Below, one piece after another: positions 43,907 to 51,990 of a DNA stretch of 60,545 nucleotides (its first letter is position 1; every line of letters starts with the position of its first letter). The translations under genes and the position numbers were made by a program. Origin of the DNA: JAHJDS01 sp964569795 (GTDB lineage: Bacteria > Desulfobacterota > Desulfarculia > Desulfarculales > JAHJDS01); assembly GCA_964569795.1 (NCBI GenBank), contig CAZMVB010000025.1, forward strand, positions 1 to 60,545, given 5' to 3'. The notes beneath the pieces are model-generated. The model saw only the letters and a program-made list of their open reading frames with translations. It searched no databases and was not told the origin of the DNA.

Positions 43907-44221
43907 ATGGCTGGGGCCGTCCCTCGGGACGGCCCGGAGCCTAAAATCTCTCGTTCAATGGCCCGCCAGGCAAGGTCCAACACTCGGCAATGGAGCCAGG
44001 GCATCTTCGCCAAGCACGGCCTGGGGCCGGCCGAGGTCAAGATCGCGCCCTGCGAACCGGGCGGGAGCCTGTGGCGGACCATCCTCAAGGAGGTCAAGCA
44101 GGGCGACTGCGGCACCGTGGTCCTGGGCCGGCGGGGAACCGGTCAGGCCCATTTCCTGGGACAGGTGACGAACAAGGTCCTGGGGCACTGCCTCGAGGCC
44201 GCGGTCTGGATCGTCGGTTAA
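43907..44221 (+). pseudogene. C-terminal fragment of a universal stress protein
   Basis: 104 residues. From about residue 30 onward the sequence matches the second half of a UspA-type domain: a helix, the strand and glycine pattern VVLGRRGTGQAHFLGQV and the terminal VTNKVLGHCLEAAVWIVG, with the ATP-loop type GxxG spacing. The first half of the ~140-150-residue family domain is missing. The frame is closed by a TGA at 43862, and the short N-terminus before the match (MAGAVPRDGPEPK) looks unrelated. It is therefore probably a 5'-truncated remnant, although a short functional protein from ATG 43907 cannot be excluded. No good Shine-Dalgarno is seen. Confidence 0.6.
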
Positions 44222-44264
44222 AGCCGAATATTACGCCACGACAAACCTATGCAGGAGGACGCTC

Positions 44265-44453
44265 ATGGAGTCGGATTGGAACCGAATTGAAGAATTCCCG
44301 ACCAATCAATGCGACCAGTGCCGCCATTACCTCGAGGAAGACCGGTGCCTGGCCTTTCCCCGGGGCATCCCCCTGGCCATCCTCCTGGGCGAGATCGAAC
44401 ACGACCACTCCTTTCCCGGCGACAACGGCATCACCTTCGCCTCCCTGGAGTGA
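44265..44453 (+). CDS. Small CxxC protein (62 residues)
   Basis: ATG 44265 with GGAGGA at 44253-44258. The product contains CDQCRHYLEEDRC, a three-Cys arrangement able to bind metal, followed by LAFPRGIPLAILLGEIEHDH and a C-terminal PGDNGITF. This C..C.HY....C.AFP.GIP.....H....GD.GI pattern recurs in small uncharacterised bacterial proteins, to my recollection. No function is known. It converges on the sulfatase maturase gene, with 7 bp between the stop codons. Confidence 0.7.
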   Translation: MESDWNRIEEFPTNQCDQCRHYLEEDRCLAFPRGIPLAILLGEIEHDHSFPGDNGITFASLE

Positions 44454-44460
44454 CGCCCCA

Positions 44461-45549
44461 TCAGCCCCGGTGACGCGCCACCTCGGCCAGGACCCGGGGA
44501 AGACTCGGTTCCATGTGGTTGACCAGCCGCCTGAGGGCCGAGCAATAGCGGCTGACCCCATCTGCGGCCGGCCCCCGGCGATGGCGGGGGCAATCCCCCT
44601 GGCAGAAAGGTAGAATCAGGCAGGACCGGCACTCCTCGGGCAGGCGCGTTTTTCGGTCCGCGAATGCCCGGCGCCGCGGGGACTCCAGGATCGCTGACCA
44701 GTCATCCCGGACCAGGTTGCCCAGCAACCACTCGGGCCGGACAAAGAAATCGCAGGGATAGACGTCCCCGTTGTGCTCGACCACGAGATAGCTGGCGCAG
44801 CGCGGCAGCCACTGGCACGAGGCCGAAACCCGGTCAAAGAAGTAGATCAGGATGTCCTCGAAAAAACGGATCGACACCCGGGGAAAGCCGTCGGCCAGCC
44901 AGGCGTCGAACAGGCGGCAGTAGAATTCCCCGACCTCCTCCCCGTCCACGGCATGAGCGGCCTGCCGGTCGTCCAGGCAGCAGGGAATGAACTGCAAATG
45001 GCCGAATCTTTCAGTTCGAAAAAAACGATAGATCAATTCCGGACGGGTGACGCTCACATCGGTGAGCATGGTCAGGACGTTGAACTCCACGCCTGACCGC
45101 TGCATCAGTCGGGCCGACTCGATCACCCGGTCGAACGAGCCCTGCCCCCCCGGCCCTTGCCGATAGGCGTCATGGACCTCGGCCGGCCCGTCCAGGCTGA
45201 GGCCGACAAGCCAATTTTCATCCCGAAAAAAACGGCACCAGGCCTCGTCGATCAGCAGGCCGTTGGTCTGAATGGTGTTCATCACCGTCTGATGTGGCGC
45301 GGCCAGACGGCGCTGGAGTTCAACCACTGTTTCATAAAAATCGAGACCCATCAGGGTCGGCTCGCCTCCCTGCCAGGTGAAGACGACCTGGTCCGCTCCC
45401 GCGGCCAGGGCCCGCCGGATAAGGGCCTCGGCCACCTCCGGGCTCATCAGTGTCTTGTGGGGATAGATTTCCCGGCAATAGAAGCAGTAAGCACAGGCCA
45501 GGTTGCAGGCGTTGGCGGCCGGCTTGACGAGCAGGGACAGGGTGTCCAT
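44461..45549 (-). CDS. Radical SAM anaerobic sulfatase-maturating enzyme
   Basis: 362-residue radical SAM/SPASM protein that converts the active-site Cys (or Ser) of sulfatases to formylglycine without oxygen. The SAM [4Fe-4S] motif CNLACAYC gives C15, C19 and C22 and continues FYCREIYP, typical of anSME proteins. GGEPTLMG, SLDGPAEVHDAYR and the C-terminal Cys-rich SPASM region (YPCDFFVRPEWLLGN, CRSCLILPFCQGDCPRHRRG) follow. ATG 45549 overlaps the stop of the upstream membrane protein (TGATG). The target is almost certainly the Cys-type sulfatase two genes upstream. Confirms an anaerobic lifestyle for this pathway. Confidence 0.93.
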   Translation of the reverse strand: MDTLSLLVKPAANACNLACAYCFYCREIYPHKTLMSPEVAEALIRRALAAGADQVVFTWQGGEPTLMGLDFYETVVELQRRLAAPHQTVMNTIQTNGLLIDEAWCRFFRDENWLVGLSLDGPAEVHDAYRQGPGGQGSFDRVIESARLMQRSGVEFNVLTMLTDVSVTRPELIYRFFRTERFGHLQFIPCCLDDRQAAHAVDGEEVGEFYCRLFDAWLADGFPRVSIRFFEDILIYFFDRVSASCQWLPRCASYLVVEHNGDVYPCDFFVRPEWLLGNLVRDDWSAILESPRRRAFADRKTRLPEECRSCLILPFCQGDCPRHRRGPAADGVSRYCSALRRLVNHMEPSLPRVLAEVARHRG

Positions 45550-46124
45550 CAGTGGAACAGGGCCTTGTACCCTTCCTGATAGAGGTAGAACCAGGGCTCG
45601 CCGCCGCCGTACAGGGCCATGAAGTAGATCCCGGCCAGGCCGACGGCCATCGCCGCCACCGGCCCCGGGGTCACCACCCGGACCCGGGCGGTCCGCCGCC
45701 GGGCAAAGAACCGGCAGACCAGTTCGGCCGCGCCCATGACCGCCACGTTTCCGGCAAAGGCCATCAGGAAGACCTGGCTCAGGCCGTAGTACATGGTCTC
45801 GGGCAGGGTGAAATAGGCCCCGGCCAGGTACATCTCCTTGAGCCACCAGGCCGCCTGGGGGATGAAACTGCCCGCAATCCGCTCAAGGGGGCCGCCTCCC
45901 CGGAAATAGATCACCGGATAGAGGACCACGGCGCTGAAGTACAGCAACAGGAAGAGAGGAACCCCCGAGGCCCAGGCCAGGATGGTTTTCACCGCCGGCG
46001 AGCCGATCCACCAGGCATGGTTGTAAACCACCAGCAGGACGAGCATCAGCACCAGCATCGTCCCCACAGGGACGACGAAGCGGCGCAAAAACGACTGTCG
46101 CTTGATAGTCCCTCCCACTCTCAC
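45549..46124 (-). CDS. Small membrane protein between sulfatase and maturase
   Basis: 191 residues with about four to five hydrophobic segments (TMLVLMLVLLVVYNHAWWI, GVPLFLLLYFSAVVLYPVIY, QVFLMAFAGNVAVMGAAELV and the C-terminal AAMAVGLAGIYFMALYGG). GTG 46124 overlaps the sulfatase stop (GTGA), and its own stop overlaps the maturase start, so the three are translationally coupled. No family recognised. Position suggests a role in sulfatase export, anchoring or substrate or product handling, but no motif proves this. Confidence 0.75.
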   Translation of the reverse strand: MRVGGTIKRQSFLRRFVVPVGTMLVLMLVLLVVYNHAWWIGSPAVKTILAWASGVPLFLLLYFSAVVLYPVIYFRGGGPLERIAGSFIPQAAWWLKEMYLAGAYFTLPETMYYGLSQVFLMAFAGNVAVMGAAELVCRFFARRRTARVRVVTPGPVAAMAVGLAGIYFMALYGGGEPWFYLYQEGYKALFH

Positions 46125-47476
46125 CGCATTTTTCCTTTTTTAAGATCAGCCAGCATGGCCTTGAGCCGGGGCAGCATGGCCCGGCCGGCGCCGGTGGCGA
46201 TGAGATTGTGTTGCTCGCGGGGGTCGGTTTTGAGGTCAAAGAGATGATTGTCGATGTCGCCCTGGTACTCGATGTACTTGTATCGCTCGGTCCGGACGCC
46301 CTGCATCCGGGGCACCCGGTAGGGGAAATCCTTGAAATACTCGTAGAGCCAGGCCGTGCGCCAGGGCCCGTGCCTTCCGGCCAGGAGCGGCGACAGGCTG
46401 CGGCCCTCCATGTTGGAAGGGACCGGGAGGCCGGCCAGGTCGAGGATGGTCGGGGCCAGGTCGATGTTCAGGACCATCCGCGGCTCGGTCCGGCCCGGGT
46501 CCTTGACGGTCCGCGGGTCGCGGACGATGAACGGGATGCGGATGGATTCCTCGTAGGGCCAGCGCTTGTCCACCAGGCGGTGTTCTCCCCAGAGAAAGCC
46601 GTTGTCGCCGCAGTAGATGATGACCGTGTTGTCGGCCTGGCCGCTGGCCTCGACCCAGTCCAGAATCCGGCCGACCTGCTCGTCCAGGGAGTGGATGGTC
46701 CGGAGGCAATTGCGGAAGTGGTGCTCCAGGGTGCCCTTCATGCCGTAATAGACCATGTCGGTGTGCATCGGGATCCAGGAATCGGCCTCGGGCGGCAGGG
46801 GCAGTTTCTTGTCCGCGTACAGTTTTTCGTATTGCGGGGGCGGCAGGAAGGGCTGATGGACCGCCTTGTGGGACAGGTAGAGGCAGAACGGGCCGGAGCG
46901 GCGGCGGTTTATGAACTCCAGGGCGTAATCGGTCAGCTCCTCGGTGATGTAGGGCTTCCGCGATTTCCGCAATTGGCCGTCCACGATCAGGGGGCAATTG
47001 AAATAGGTCCCCTGCCCGCCCCGGGCGGAAAAGGTGATGAACCGGCTGACGCCCTTGAGCCTGGGCAGCCGGCCGGGCATGTGCCACTTGCCGATAAAGG
47101 CCGAGTCGTAACCCTGTCGCCCCAGGATCTCCAGGAAGGTAACCCGGTCGTTGCGCCAGGGGGTCAGGTTGTTCTGAAGGCCATGGGTATGGGCGTACTG
47201 CCCGGTCAGGAAACTGGCCCGGGAGGGGCTGCACAGGGAGGTGGTCACAAAGGCGTTCCGGAAGAGGGTCCCGCCCCCGGCCATCCGGTCCAGGTGGGGG
47301 GTGGTGACCACCGGGTGCTTGAGACGGCTCAGGCAGTCCCAGCGGTGATCATCGGCCAGGATGAAGATGATATTCGGCCGGCGGCGGGCGGCCCGGACCT
47401 TGGGCGGGGAGACCAGACCGCCCAGGCCGGCGGCCAGCAGGCCGCCGCCCAGCTTGATCGCCTGGCGTCGGTTCAT
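46121..47476 (-). CDS. Tat-exported Cys-type sulfatase
   Basis: 451-residue type I sulfatase. The N-terminus NRRQAIKLGG followed by a hydrophobic stretch ending in VRA is a twin-arginine signal. Metal-binding ADDHRWD (D42, D43) and the formylglycine signature SLCSPSRASFLTG (modified residue C82) are intact, followed by GKWHMPG, YCGDNGFLWGEH and the C-terminal sulfatase features. Cys-type plus an adjacent anSME gene indicates maturation in the cytoplasm before folded export. It probably desulfates a sulfated glycan or small aryl or choline sulfate; the subfamily was not determined. It lies 33 bp downstream of the GyrI-like gene. Confidence 0.93.
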   Translation of the reverse strand: MNRRQAIKLGGGLLAAGLGGLVSPPKVRAARRRPNIIFILADDHRWDCLSRLKHPVVTTPHLDRMAGGGTLFRNAFVTTSLCSPSRASFLTGQYAHTHGLQNNLTPWRNDRVTFLEILGRQGYDSAFIGKWHMPGRLPRLKGVSRFITFSARGGQGTYFNCPLIVDGQLRKSRKPYITEELTDYALEFINRRRSGPFCLYLSHKAVHQPFLPPPQYEKLYADKKLPLPPEADSWIPMHTDMVYYGMKGTLEHHFRNCLRTIHSLDEQVGRILDWVEASGQADNTVIIYCGDNGFLWGEHRLVDKRWPYEESIRIPFIVRDPRTVKDPGRTEPRMVLNIDLAPTILDLAGLPVPSNMEGRSLSPLLAGRHGPWRTAWLYEYFKDFPYRVPRMQGVRTERYKYIEYQGDIDNHLFDLKTDPREQHNLIATGAGRAMLPRLKAMLADLKKGKMR

Positions 47477-47509
47477 TCGATTCCCCCCCGGTCCGACTGA
47501 CGAGCAGAG

Positions 47510-48061
47510 CTATCTCGGGCTGCACCTCACCTTCTGGACGGGCCACACGATCAAAGTCACGAATTTCTTGGGGTCCTTGACCCGGGGCGGCATGGCCACG
47601 TAAACCTCCCGGGGCGGCCCGGCCGATTTATAGCCCTGGTGGTTGATCCACTTCCACAGGTCCAGGTACACCGGAGTCATATCCCCATAGGGCCCGTGAC
47701 GGGTCAGGACCGCCACCGTTCCCCCGGGGAGTTTTTGGAGCTTGAACGGGCCGCTGGCGGTCAGGGCCGTCCGGGGCGGCAGGCAGGCGTCGATCCGCCA
47801 CTTGGGTCTGGGCGGGCCGAGGTAGATCGCCAGGGCCGGCCCGGCGACCGCGACCTTTTTGGCCTTCAGAAAGGCGCCCAGTTGTTGATAGGCCCGGCCC
47901 AGGTCCCGGCCGACGTCCGCCCGGGTGGTGACGACCCGCTTGCAGAGGACCAGGCGCGGCTTGACCTGTTTCAATTCGATGGGATAGGCGGTCTTGGCCG
48001 CCGCCCAGGGCGCCAGGAACAGGCAACCTGCCATGGCCATGATCGTGGCTGTTTTTATCAT
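47510..48061 (-). CDS. Exported GyrI-like (SOUL/effector-binding fold) protein
   Basis: 183 residues; ATG 48061 is supported by GAGGGGGAC upstream. A signal peptide (LFLAPWAAA region) precedes a single GyrI/AraC-effector-binding-like domain. That domain shows YPIELKQVKPRLVLCKRVVT, a helix with YQQLGAFL, IYLGPPRPKWRIDACL, FKLQKLPGGTVAVLTRHGPY and YLDLWKWINHQGY followed by GPPREVYV. These domains bind small amphipathic or cationic ligands in a cleft; the conserved GPY and EVY positions are present. Located between gatA (11 bp upstream) and the sulfatase in the same orientation. Ligand unknown. Confidence 0.75.
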   Translation of the reverse strand: MIKTATIMAMAGCLFLAPWAAAKTAYPIELKQVKPRLVLCKRVVTTRADVGRDLGRAYQQLGAFLKAKKVAVAGPALAIYLGPPRPKWRIDACLPPRTALTASGPFKLQKLPGGTVAVLTRHGPYGDMTPVYLDLWKWINHQGYKSAGPPREVYVAMPPRVKDPKKFVTLIVWPVQKVRCSPR

Positions 48062-48072
48062 GTCCCCCTCAG

Positions 48073-49527
48073 CTACACCTTTGGCCAGGTCCACTCCCCC
48101 CGGGCCAGCTCGAAGGCGCGGCCGACACTTAAGAGGCGCTCCTCGGCGAAATGGGGACCCAAGAACTGGACGCCGATGGGCAGGCCGCCGCTGCTGAGCC
48201 CGGCCGGGACGCTCAGGCCGGGGATGCCGGCCAGGTTGATGGGCAGGGTGCAGACGTCGCTCAGGTACATCTGGACCGGGTCGTCGGTCTTCTCGCCGAT
48301 CTTGAAGGCCGGGGTCGGCGCCGTGGGGGTGACCAGGAGGTCGCATTTTTCGAAAGCGGCCTTAAAGTCCCGGACCAACAGCGTCCGCACCTGGGAGGCC
48401 TTGCCGTAATAGGCGTCGTAGTACCCGGCGCTCAGGGCATAGGTGCCGATGATGATCCGGCGCTGAACCTCGGCGCCGAACCCGGCGGTCCTGGATACCC
48501 GGTACATGTCGATCATGTCGTCTCGAGGCACCCGCAGGCCGTAGCGCACCCCGTCGTAGCGGGCCAGGTTCGAGCTGGCCTCGGCCGGGGCGATGATGTA
48601 ATAGACCGCCAGGCCGTAGTCGGTCAGGGGCAGGGAGACGTCGATCGTCTCGGCCCCCAGGCCCACCAGGGTGTCGATGGCCGCCCGGATGGTCCGCTCC
48701 ACGTCGGGATCCATGCCCTCGACAAAATATTCACGCGGGATGCCCAGCCGCAGGCCCTTGACCTCCCGGCCCAGGGCCTGGGTGTAATCGGGCACAGGGC
48801 GATCCACCGAGGTCGAGTCCCGGCGGTCATACCCGGCGATGACGTTCATCACCAGGGCGGCGTCGGTCACGTCTCGGCACAGGGGTCCGATCTGATCCAG
48901 CGACGAGGCAAAGGCCACCAGGCCGTAGCGGCTGACCCGGCCGTAGGTCGGCTTCAGGCCGACCACGCCGCAGTGGGAGGCCGGCTGTCGGATCGAGCCG
49001 CCCGTGTCCGAGCCCAGGGCGTAAACGAACTCCTGAGCGGCCACGCCCGCCGCGCTGCCGCCGGAAGACCCGCCCGGAATCCGCTCCAGGTCCCAGGGAT
49101 TGTGGGTCGGGAAAAAGGCCGAGTGCTCGCACGAGGAGCCCATGGCAAACTCGTCCATGTTCAGCTTGCCCAGACAGACCACCCCGGCGGCATTCAATTG
49201 CTCGACCACGTGGGCGTCATAGATGGGCACGAAGTTCTCCAGGATCTTCGAGCCGCAGGTCGTCCGGACGCCCTGGGTGCACATCACGTCCTTGAGGCCC
49301 ATCGGAATCCCGGTGAGCGGTCCAGCCGTGCCGTCCCGGTACGACTTCTCGGCCCGGTCGGCCGCGGCCAGGGCCGCCTCCGGCGTCAAGGTGATGAACG
49401 CCTTGATCCTGTCCTCCACCGACCCTGTGCGATCGAGATAAAATTTTGTAACCTCGACCGGGCTCAGTTCCTTGGCAGCGAAGAGATCGTGCAGTGCCGC
49501 CGCGCCATGTTCCAGGATATCGGACAT
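48073..49527 (-). CDS. gatA: Glutamyl-tRNA(Gln)/aspartyl-tRNA(Asn) amidotransferase subunit A
   Basis: 484-residue amidase-signature protein producing ammonia from Gln for transamidation of misacylated tRNA. The catalytic triad is at the canonical numbers: K79 in GIPMGLKDVM, S154 in PGGSSGGSAAG and S178 in GSDTGGSIRQPA. ATG 49527 overlaps the gatC stop by one base. gatB is not in this window, so the third subunit must be encoded elsewhere. It is downstream of gatC and a deacetylase-family gene. Confidence 0.96.
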   Translation of the reverse strand: MSDILEHGAAALHDLFAAKELSPVEVTKFYLDRTGSVEDRIKAFITLTPEAALAAADRAEKSYRDGTAGPLTGIPMGLKDVMCTQGVRTTCGSKILENFVPIYDAHVVEQLNAAGVVCLGKLNMDEFAMGSSCEHSAFFPTHNPWDLERIPGGSSGGSAAGVAAQEFVYALGSDTGGSIRQPASHCGVVGLKPTYGRVSRYGLVAFASSLDQIGPLCRDVTDAALVMNVIAGYDRRDSTSVDRPVPDYTQALGREVKGLRLGIPREYFVEGMDPDVERTIRAAIDTLVGLGAETIDVSLPLTDYGLAVYYIIAPAEASSNLARYDGVRYGLRVPRDDMIDMYRVSRTAGFGAEVQRRIIIGTYALSAGYYDAYYGKASQVRTLLVRDFKAAFEKCDLLVTPTAPTPAFKIGEKTDDPVQMYLSDVCTLPINLAGIPGLSVPAGLSSGGLPIGVQFLGPHFAEERLLSVGRAFELARGEWTWPKV

Positions 49528-49814
49528 CAGACCACCCTCGGCACGATGAACGACCGGCCGTCGGACTCGGGCGCGTTCTCCAGGGCCTCCTCGACCGAGG
49601 TCGATCCCTTGACCGCGTCCTCGCGCCAGACGTTGGTCAGTTCCATGGCGTGGGTCGTGGGCGGCAGGCCGCTGGTGTCCAGTTCGGCCAGCTTGTCCAT
49701 ATGGCTCAGGATGTCGTTGAGTTGCCCGGTCATTTTCTCGACCGTGGCCTCATCCAGTTCCAGGCGGGCCAGGCGGGCGACGTGTTCGACCTCGGCCCGG
49801 GTGATGCGGGGCAC
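49527..49814 (-). CDS. gatC: Glutamyl-tRNA(Gln)/aspartyl-tRNA(Asn) amidotransferase subunit C
   Basis: 95-residue GatC belt subunit that holds GatA and GatB together. Typical start MPRITRAEVEHVARLARLEL and the later helix KMTGQLNDILSHMDKL, ending with the extended tail carrying RSFIVPRVV. The GTG at 49814 is chosen because GGGAGG at 49823-49828 is 8 bases upstream of it; a TTG at 49820 is in frame but too close to that site. It overlaps gatA by one base. Confidence 0.93.
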   Translation of the reverse strand: MPRITRAEVEHVARLARLELDEATVEKMTGQLNDILSHMDKLAELDTSGLPPTTHAMELTNVWREDAVKGSTSVEEALENAPESDGRSFIVPRVV

Positions 49815-49816
49815 GT

Positions 49817-50857
49817 TCAAACCTCCCAGTATTTTGCCTGCACCTTGCGGACCCGATCCACGATCTTCGGCGGCTCGGCCCCGTCCAGGGTGGACAGAAA
49901 ATTCTCCTCCAGACTTGAATCGCCGGCCAGCTCCAGCAGGACCGACCGGACTCCGTCGCGGAGACCCTCGAGATTGTACCCGCCCTCGAGGGTCAAGACC
50001 AGCCGGCCGCCGCAGACCTCATCGGCCAGGCCCATCAATTGCCGGGTCATGGCCGCGTAGCCCGGACCGGTGACCTCCATGCCGCCCAAGGGATCCTGAT
50101 AATAGGTGTCGAATCCGGCCGAGACAAAGATGAGTTCGGGCTTGAATTGCCGGCCGATGGGCAGGAAGATGTCGCGGAAGATGGCGTGGAAATCCGCGTC
50201 GCCATGACCCATGGACAGGGGCACGTTGACCGTGTAGCCCTTGGCCTCGCCCCGGCCGACCTCGTCCAGGGACCCTGAACCGGGATAGTACGGGAACTGG
50301 TGGGTCGAGGCGTAGAGGACCCGGGGTTCTGACTCGAAGCTGTGCTGGGTGGCGTTGCCGTGATGGAGGTCCCAGTCAACGATCATCACCCGCTCCAGAC
50401 CTCGTTCGGCCAGGAGATGGGTCGCGGCCACGGCCACGTTGTTGAACAGACAGAAGCCCATGGCCCGGTCGGCCTCGGCATGGTGTCCCGGCGGCCGGAT
50501 CAGGGCGAAACCGTTGCCCAGGCGGCCGTCCAGGACGGCGTCGGTCAGTTCGATCAGCCCGCCGGCCGCCAGCATGGCCGCCTCATATGACTGGGGTGTG
50601 GTGTGGGTGTCCGGGTCCAGGGCGGCGTGGGGGTAGCCGGTGGTGGATTTGACCAGTTCCAGGTAGCGCGGGCTGTGGACCCGGGTGATTTCCTCATCCG
50701 TGGCCGGCCGGGGCTCGACCGCCGCGAAGCGGCCGTCCATGTCCGCCGAGTCCAGCATCCGGTAGAGCGCCTCGAGACGGGCCGGCGACTCGACGTGACT
50801 GACCCCCCGGAGGTGCTCGATGTAGAGCGGATGACGAACGATTCCCGTGCCGCCCAT
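49817..50857 (-). CDS. Histone-deacetylase-family (AcuC-like) hydrolase
   Basis: 346-residue zinc hydrolase of the arginase/deacetylase fold, removing acyl groups from lysine side chains or polyamines. Motifs: RPPGHHAEAD with the charge-relay H125-H126, VDWDLHHGN with zinc ligands near D163 and H165, STHQFPYYPGSG, SAGFDTYYQDPLGG with the third ligand, and LEGGYN with the transition-state Tyr. ATG 50857 has GGGAGA upstream. It is the first gene after a candidate promoter and lies directly upstream of gatC. Bacterial substrates of this group are mostly unknown. Confidence 0.9.
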   Translation of the reverse strand: MGGTGIVRHPLYIEHLRGVSHVESPARLEALYRMLDSADMDGRFAAVEPRPATDEEITRVHSPRYLELVKSTTGYPHAALDPDTHTTPQSYEAAMLAAGGLIELTDAVLDGRLGNGFALIRPPGHHAEADRAMGFCLFNNVAVAATHLLAERGLERVMIVDWDLHHGNATQHSFESEPRVLYASTHQFPYYPGSGSLDEVGRGEAKGYTVNVPLSMGHGDADFHAIFRDIFLPIGRQFKPELIFVSAGFDTYYQDPLGGMEVTGPGYAAMTRQLMGLADEVCGGRLVLTLEGGYNLEGLRDGVRSVLLELAGDSSLEENFLSTLDGAEPPKIVDRVRKVQAKYWEV

Positions 50858-50885
50858 GAAAGGTCTCCCTTAGCGGTTTGGCGTC

Positions 50886-50914
50886 AATATAGATGCCCGG
50901 GCAGGGCGGCGCAA
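50886..50914 (-). promoter_or_regulatory. Candidate promoter for the deacetylase-gatCA operon
   Basis: On the minus strand, TATATT (50891-50886) is preceded at 17 bp by TTGCGC (50914-50909), about 29 bp upstream of the start at 50857. The -10 box matches five of six; the -35 box is weak. Confidence 0.45.
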
Positions 50915-50968
50915 GCAAAAATCCCTCCCCCTCCCCTGCCCCAAAACCGTGTCATCGGCCCGGGGACC

Positions 50969-51889
50969 TCAGGGCTGGATGGTGGTCAGGTACTGGTCGT
51001 CTTGCTCGTACAGGATGCCCCGTGCGGTCAGTTCAGTCAAAACTTCGGCCAGGGTCTGTTCGTAGCGGGACTCGAAGAACAGGTCCACCGTGTCCGGATA
51101 CCAGGGCACGTCCATCAAGTAGTCCAGCAGGCCCTTGACCGGCAGGCCCCCCTTCATCATCACCGCATAGACCAGGATCTTCTTGAGCTGGTCCCGGCCC
51201 ATGGCCGCCGGATCGTCCCGAAAGACACGCAGCCTTTCTGCCACCCGCGTGACCGCCCCCTGGAAGTCCCGAAAAGGGGCCCCGTGACCGGGCAGGACCA
51301 GCTCGACGTCCAGGGCGGCCAGCTTGGCCAGCGAGTCGAGGGCCCGCCAGGCGGCGTCCATGCCCTCCACCCGGGGAGTCAACACCCCCATGTCGGACTC
51401 CCACATGGCGTCGGCGCTGATCAGCCACTTGCGGTCCGGCTCATACAGGCAGATCATGCCCGCGCCGTGTCCCGGGGTGTGCAGGATGAACCACCGAAAG
51501 GGACCGAAGGCGATCTCGTCGCCCTCGTCCAGGACGTTGTGGATCGGGAAAAAATCGGCCTCCTGGTCATAGTAGTCCCACCAGGTGGCGATGGCGTTTC
51601 TGGTCCTGATAAAGCCCCGGGTGATGGGATGGGCCAGGACTCGGGCCCCGGACACGCTCTGGATGAACCGATGCGCCCCGATGTGGTCGCAGTGGCTGTG
51701 GGTGGTGATGATCTGCTGGACGGCGGTCAGCTCGACGCCGCACTGTTCGATCAGGCGCTTGGTGTCGGCCAGGTTTTTGCGGTAGGCGGTGTCGATCAGG
51801 GTCACCGGCTCCCCGGCATAGACCAGGTGGTTGCCGTTGAGCCAGCCGCGCTCGACAAAAAACAGGCCTTCGCCCAGTTCGTGAATCAA
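50969..51889 (-). CDS. MBL-fold hydrolase with C-terminal winged-helix-like domain
   Basis: 306-residue metallo-beta-lactamase-fold protein. Metal motif TTHSHCDHIG (H64, H66, D68, H69), then HTPGHGAGMICLYEP, SADAMWESDMG and LPGHGAPF. The last ~90 residues are helical with a recognition-helix-like stretch, as in LACTB2-type members. TTG start at 51889 has AGGAGA six bases upstream. Predicted hydrolase of thioesters, lactones or nucleic acid; substrate unknown. It lies 111 bp upstream of the deacetylase-gat operon in the same direction. Confidence 0.85.
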   Translation of the reverse strand: MIHELGEGLFFVERGWLNGNHLVYAGEPVTLIDTAYRKNLADTKRLIEQCGVELTAVQQIITTHSHCDHIGAHRFIQSVSGARVLAHPITRGFIRTRNAIATWWDYYDQEADFFPIHNVLDEGDEIAFGPFRWFILHTPGHGAGMICLYEPDRKWLISADAMWESDMGVLTPRVEGMDAAWRALDSLAKLAALDVELVLPGHGAPFRDFQGAVTRVAERLRVFRDDPAAMGRDQLKKILVYAVMMKGGLPVKGLLDYLMDVPWYPDTVDLFFESRYEQTLAEVLTELTARGILYEQDDQYLTTIQP

Positions 51890-51990
51890 GAATGTCTCCT
51901 GCGTCCGGAACTATGGATTCTCGCATCCATCGGCGGCATTTGTCAAAGGACTCCGGCTTGACACCCGGCCGTTAAAGACCAACACTTAGG

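Noticed and set aside
51958..51990. Promoter for the PLP enzyme gene
   Set aside because: A perfect TTGACA is present but no acceptable -10 hexamer occurs at 16-19 bp.
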